From assembly GCA_002291495.1 (NCBI GenBank), contig DBAE01000268.1, forward strand, positions 176 through 7,238: a stretch of DNA of 7,063 nt. The letters are read 5' to 3'. The position numbers were made by a program, and so were the translations under genes. Below are positions 5,300 through 7,063 of the stretch, piece after piece. A model generated the notes under the pieces. It saw only the letters and a program-made list of their open reading frames with translations, was not told the DNA's origin and made no database searches. Positions within the stretch are counted from its first letter, which is position 1. Each line of letters begins with the position of its first letter. This DNA comes from Bacteriovoracaceae bacterium UBA1018 (GTDB lineage Bacteria; Bdellovibrionota; UBA1018).

Positions 5300-5689
5300 A
5301 TGCATCCTGTCGTTACCAAACTCATTCGTGATTTTGAAAAATCTCGGTTTCATGTTCATCGCTCTGAAAATCGCCTCACCATCAGCCAACCTTCGTTATT
5401 AGCATCCGCCCAAACGATGGATCGTTTCTTCGAGCTACCTCTCGAAGTTGAGGTCTGCAACCAAGGCAAGATTAACTACAAGCTTCAGTACTTCTCGACG
5501 GCTCAGATCTTTATTCATTTTTCTCTCAGCTCAATCTTTATATTAGGAATGTGGATCATTCCAGATCAAGAGTACTCATTACCAGGCCGTGTCTTAGCCC
5601 TTATGCTTGCTAACTGTATACCGCCGCTGATTGCTCTTATCTCTTGGCTGCCTGGTTTCATGATTCTCAATAAACATCAGAATACTTAA
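5300..5689 (+). CDS. Hypothetical protein with two C-terminal membrane helices
   Basis: This 129-residue protein has a soluble, basic N-terminal half of about 65 residues and two hydrophobic segments, roughly IFIHFSLSSIFILGMWII (70-87) and ALMLANCIPPLIALISWL (98-115), separated by a short PDQEYSLPGR loop. The likely topology is N-in and C-in with both termini cytoplasmic. I do not recognise a family. It starts 18 bases after the dioxygenase stop, which suggests co-transcription, although the ATG is preceded by an A-tract with no clear Shine-Dalgarno. Codon use looks like that of its neighbours. Confidence 0.68.
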   Translation: MHPVVTKLIRDFEKSRFHVHRSENRLTISQPSLLASAQTMDRFFELPLEVEVCNQGKINYKLQYFSTAQIFIHFSLSSIFILGMWIIPDQEYSLPGRVLALMLANCIPPLIALISWLPGFMILNKHQNT

Positions 5690-5731
5690 CTGCATCTCAC
5701 TAGAGGAACAGGCGTTGCATCAGTTATTGCC

Positions 5732-6829
5732 ATGCCTACACATCAAAAAAATCTAAAAGACCAAGTGATTGTTATTACAGGTGCTTCAAGCGGTATTGGA
5801 CTATCCACAGCAAAATTAGCAGCAAAAAGTGGTGCCAAAGTAGTACTCGCTTCGCGCAATCAAACTGCGCTTGAAAAGGCCGTTCAAGATATTACAGCCG
5901 AAGGTGGTGAAGCTACGTTTGTACTCGCTGACGTCGCCAATAAAGACGAAGTGCAAAGAGTCGCAGACCAGGCGCTGATGAAATACGGATGCATTGATAC
6001 CTGGGTGAACAATGCGGGCGTATCTATTTACGGGAAACTCACTGAAGTGGAAACCTCTGAAAAGAAACGTCTCTTTGACGTTAATTTTTGGGGCACAGTC
6101 AATGGTTGCCGTTCTGCCGTCAAAGCTATGAAGAACAAGGGTGGAACTATCATCAATATCGGTAGTGTCGTTTCACATCGAGCCATCCCACTCCAAGGAA
6201 TTTACTCTGCATCAAAACATGCTGTAAAAGCTTACACAGACACACTTCGAATGGAGCTTGAGAAAGACAAGTTACCTATCGCTGTTACTTTGGTAAAACC
6301 CGCGTCGATCAATACCCCATTTACACAGCATGCGCGCAATCACATGGATGAAGAACCGAGTTTGCCGCCACCAGTTTACGACCCACGAGTTGTCGCGCGA
6401 GCGATTTTGGAATGTGCCGTTAAACCGAGACGAGATGTTATCGTTGGTGGAAGCGGAAAGTTCTTTCAGTGGATGGATAACTACTTTCCGCGCCTCGGAG
6501 ACAAAATCTTAGAGACCATGCTCTTTAAACAACAAAAGAAAAAGCCTAATTCTAAGACACGACATCGGGACGAACTCTTTAGTGCCTCTGAAGAGATTGG
6601 CTCAGAACTCGGTGACTATCCAGGACATACGAGCAAAAGTAGCCTTTACACCGCCGGTGTACTGCATCCAGTTGCCACAATCGGAATTGGTGTAGGTTTG
6701 GCAGCTTGCACGTACTTCGGCATCCGCTTCTTTGGATTAGAGCGAGATCGTAAGCGTATGAGTTCTATCCCTGACGAACAAACGTTGGTTGAAGATCAAT
6801 CAGACTACTATCTGAGAAATGCTTCTTAA
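5732..6829 (+). CDS. Short-chain dehydrogenase/reductase with a membrane-spanning C-terminal tail
   Basis: A 365-residue classical SDR with a long tail. The NAD(P)-binding TGASSGIG is at 16-23, followed by LASRN (39-43, an Arg favouring NADP), ADV (66-68), NNAGVS (93-98) and the catalytic tetrad N118, S145, Y158 and K162 (YSASK). The substrate-loop region KPASINTPF is intact, and PPPVYDPRVVARAIL and RDVIVGG identify a common bacterial SDR subgroup of unknown substrate. A typical core ends near residue 260. The remaining hundred or so residues include a charged linker (KQQKKKPNSKTRHRDE) and a hydrophobic stretch at about 311-334, consistent with one membrane anchor and a short polar end. This points to a membrane-bound reductase, perhaps acting on a lipid-like substrate (inference). 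No strong ribosome site precedes the ATG. Its stop overlaps the convergent fadH stop by TTAA. Confidence 0.93.
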   Translation: MPTHQKNLKDQVIVITGASSGIGLSTAKLAAKSGAKVVLASRNQTALEKAVQDITAEGGEATFVLADVANKDEVQRVADQALMKYGCIDTWVNNAGVSIYGKLTEVETSEKKRLFDVNFWGTVNGCRSAVKAMKNKGGTIINIGSVVSHRAIPLQGIYSASKHAVKAYTDTLRMELEKDKLPIAVTLVKPASINTPFTQHARNHMDEEPSLPPPVYDPRVVARAILECAVKPRRDVIVGGSGKFFQWMDNYFPRLGDKILETMLFKQQKKKPNSKTRHRDELFSASEEIGSELGDYPGHTSKSSLYTAGVLHPVATIGIGVGLAACTYFGIRFFGLERDRKRMSSIPDEQTLVEDQSDYYLRNAS

Positions 6830-7063
6830 AGGATTGCGGCGAGCCTTGCCCCTTGGGCAATGGCTCGCTTTGCATCGAGTTCTGCTGCTACATCGGCACC
6901 ACCAATGAGGTGCACTTTTTTCTGAGCAGCAACTAAAGCCGATTGTAATTCACGGACGGACTCCTGCCCTGCACAGATAACGACGTGATCCACTTCGAGT
7001 ACTTCTTTTTTATCACCTACCGAGAAATGTAGACCCCGATCATCTACTTGCTCATACGTAACG
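6826..7063 (-). CDS. fadH: C-terminal end of NADPH-dependent 2,4-dienoyl-CoA reductase
   Basis: The gene runs off the right edge; only the last 78 residues and the TAA are present. They read VTYEQVDDRGLHFSVG, then VDHVVICAGQESVREL, then VHLIGGADVAAELDAKRAI followed by AQGARLAAIL. The CAGQE, LIGG-DVA-ELDA-RAI and AQG-RLA motifs are those of the FAD/NADPH-binding C-terminal domain of FadH. In the family, this FMN/FAD/4Fe-4S enzyme reduces 2,4-dienoyl-CoA during beta-oxidation of unsaturated fatty acids with double bonds at even positions. The FMN and iron-sulfur domains lie outside the window, so completeness cannot be judged. Related flavoproteins of the old-yellow-enzyme fusion type share the fold, but the motif match is specific. 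Confidence 0.88.
   Translation of the reverse strand, partial: VTYEQVDDRGLHFSVGDKKEVLEVDHVVICAGQESVRELQSALVAAQKKVHLIGGADVAAELDAKRAIAQGARLAAIL

Noticed and set aside
5715..5756. 13-codon TTG-start ORF before the SDR, with AGAGGA seven bases upstream
   Set aside because: The start is non-ATG, the peptide is featureless and it overlaps the SDR start out of frame. The AGAGGA may simply be a distant site for the SDR.

Overview
The window is chromosomal DNA of a Gram-negative bacterium, most likely a proteobacterium in the broad sense (Bdellovibrio-like groups included). The evidence is the gene families present (YhiN-type flavoprotein, YccU-type CoA-binding protein, DUF1853, YgiD-type dioxygenase, FadH), a Sec-exported small protein, clear AGGAG ribosome sites and a composition that looks slightly AT-rich by eye. 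The species cannot be fixed from the sequence alone. I see no insertion sequence, phage gene, CRISPR array, tRNA or rRNA.

Layout. Positions 3-305 hold the Arg/Asp-rich end of a protein that probably starts upstream; it is coupled by an ATGA overlap to a YhiN-family flavoprotein (302-1513). A minus-strand block follows: a YccU-type CoA-binding protein (1510-1914), a GC-rich hairpin (1954-1979) and a small exported Lys/Asp-rich helical protein (1999-2265). Positions 2266-2538 contain no conventional gene. They carry a divergent promoter region and then a structured plus-strand leader or small RNA (about 2375-2517) with a 15-codon ORF behind a near-consensus Shine-Dalgarno, a 15-bp hairpin and a perfect intrinsic terminator. 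A DUF1853 gene starts about 20 bases after the terminator (2539-3528). Next come a minus-strand pair, a SAM-dependent methyltransferase (3751-4452) and a 73-residue unknown protein (3525-3746). A divergent plus-strand run starts 22 bases away: an extradiol-type dioxygenase (4475-5281), a two-helix membrane protein (5300-5689) and a short-chain dehydrogenase with a membrane-spanning tail (5732-6829). The window ends inside a minus-strand fadH (from 6826).

How it fits together. Most genes are ordinary metabolic or housekeeping types with no single pathway linking them; the SDR and FadH both fit oxidoreductase or lipid metabolism, but they converge and are not co-transcribed. The least ordinary element is the 2339-2541 leader: a good promoter, a micro-ORF and a strong terminator lie directly before DUF1853, with almost no room for a second promoter, so either attenuation or a separate peptide/sRNA gene is likely. 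A second oddity is that all three convergent gene pairs overlap by exactly four bases through shared stop codons.
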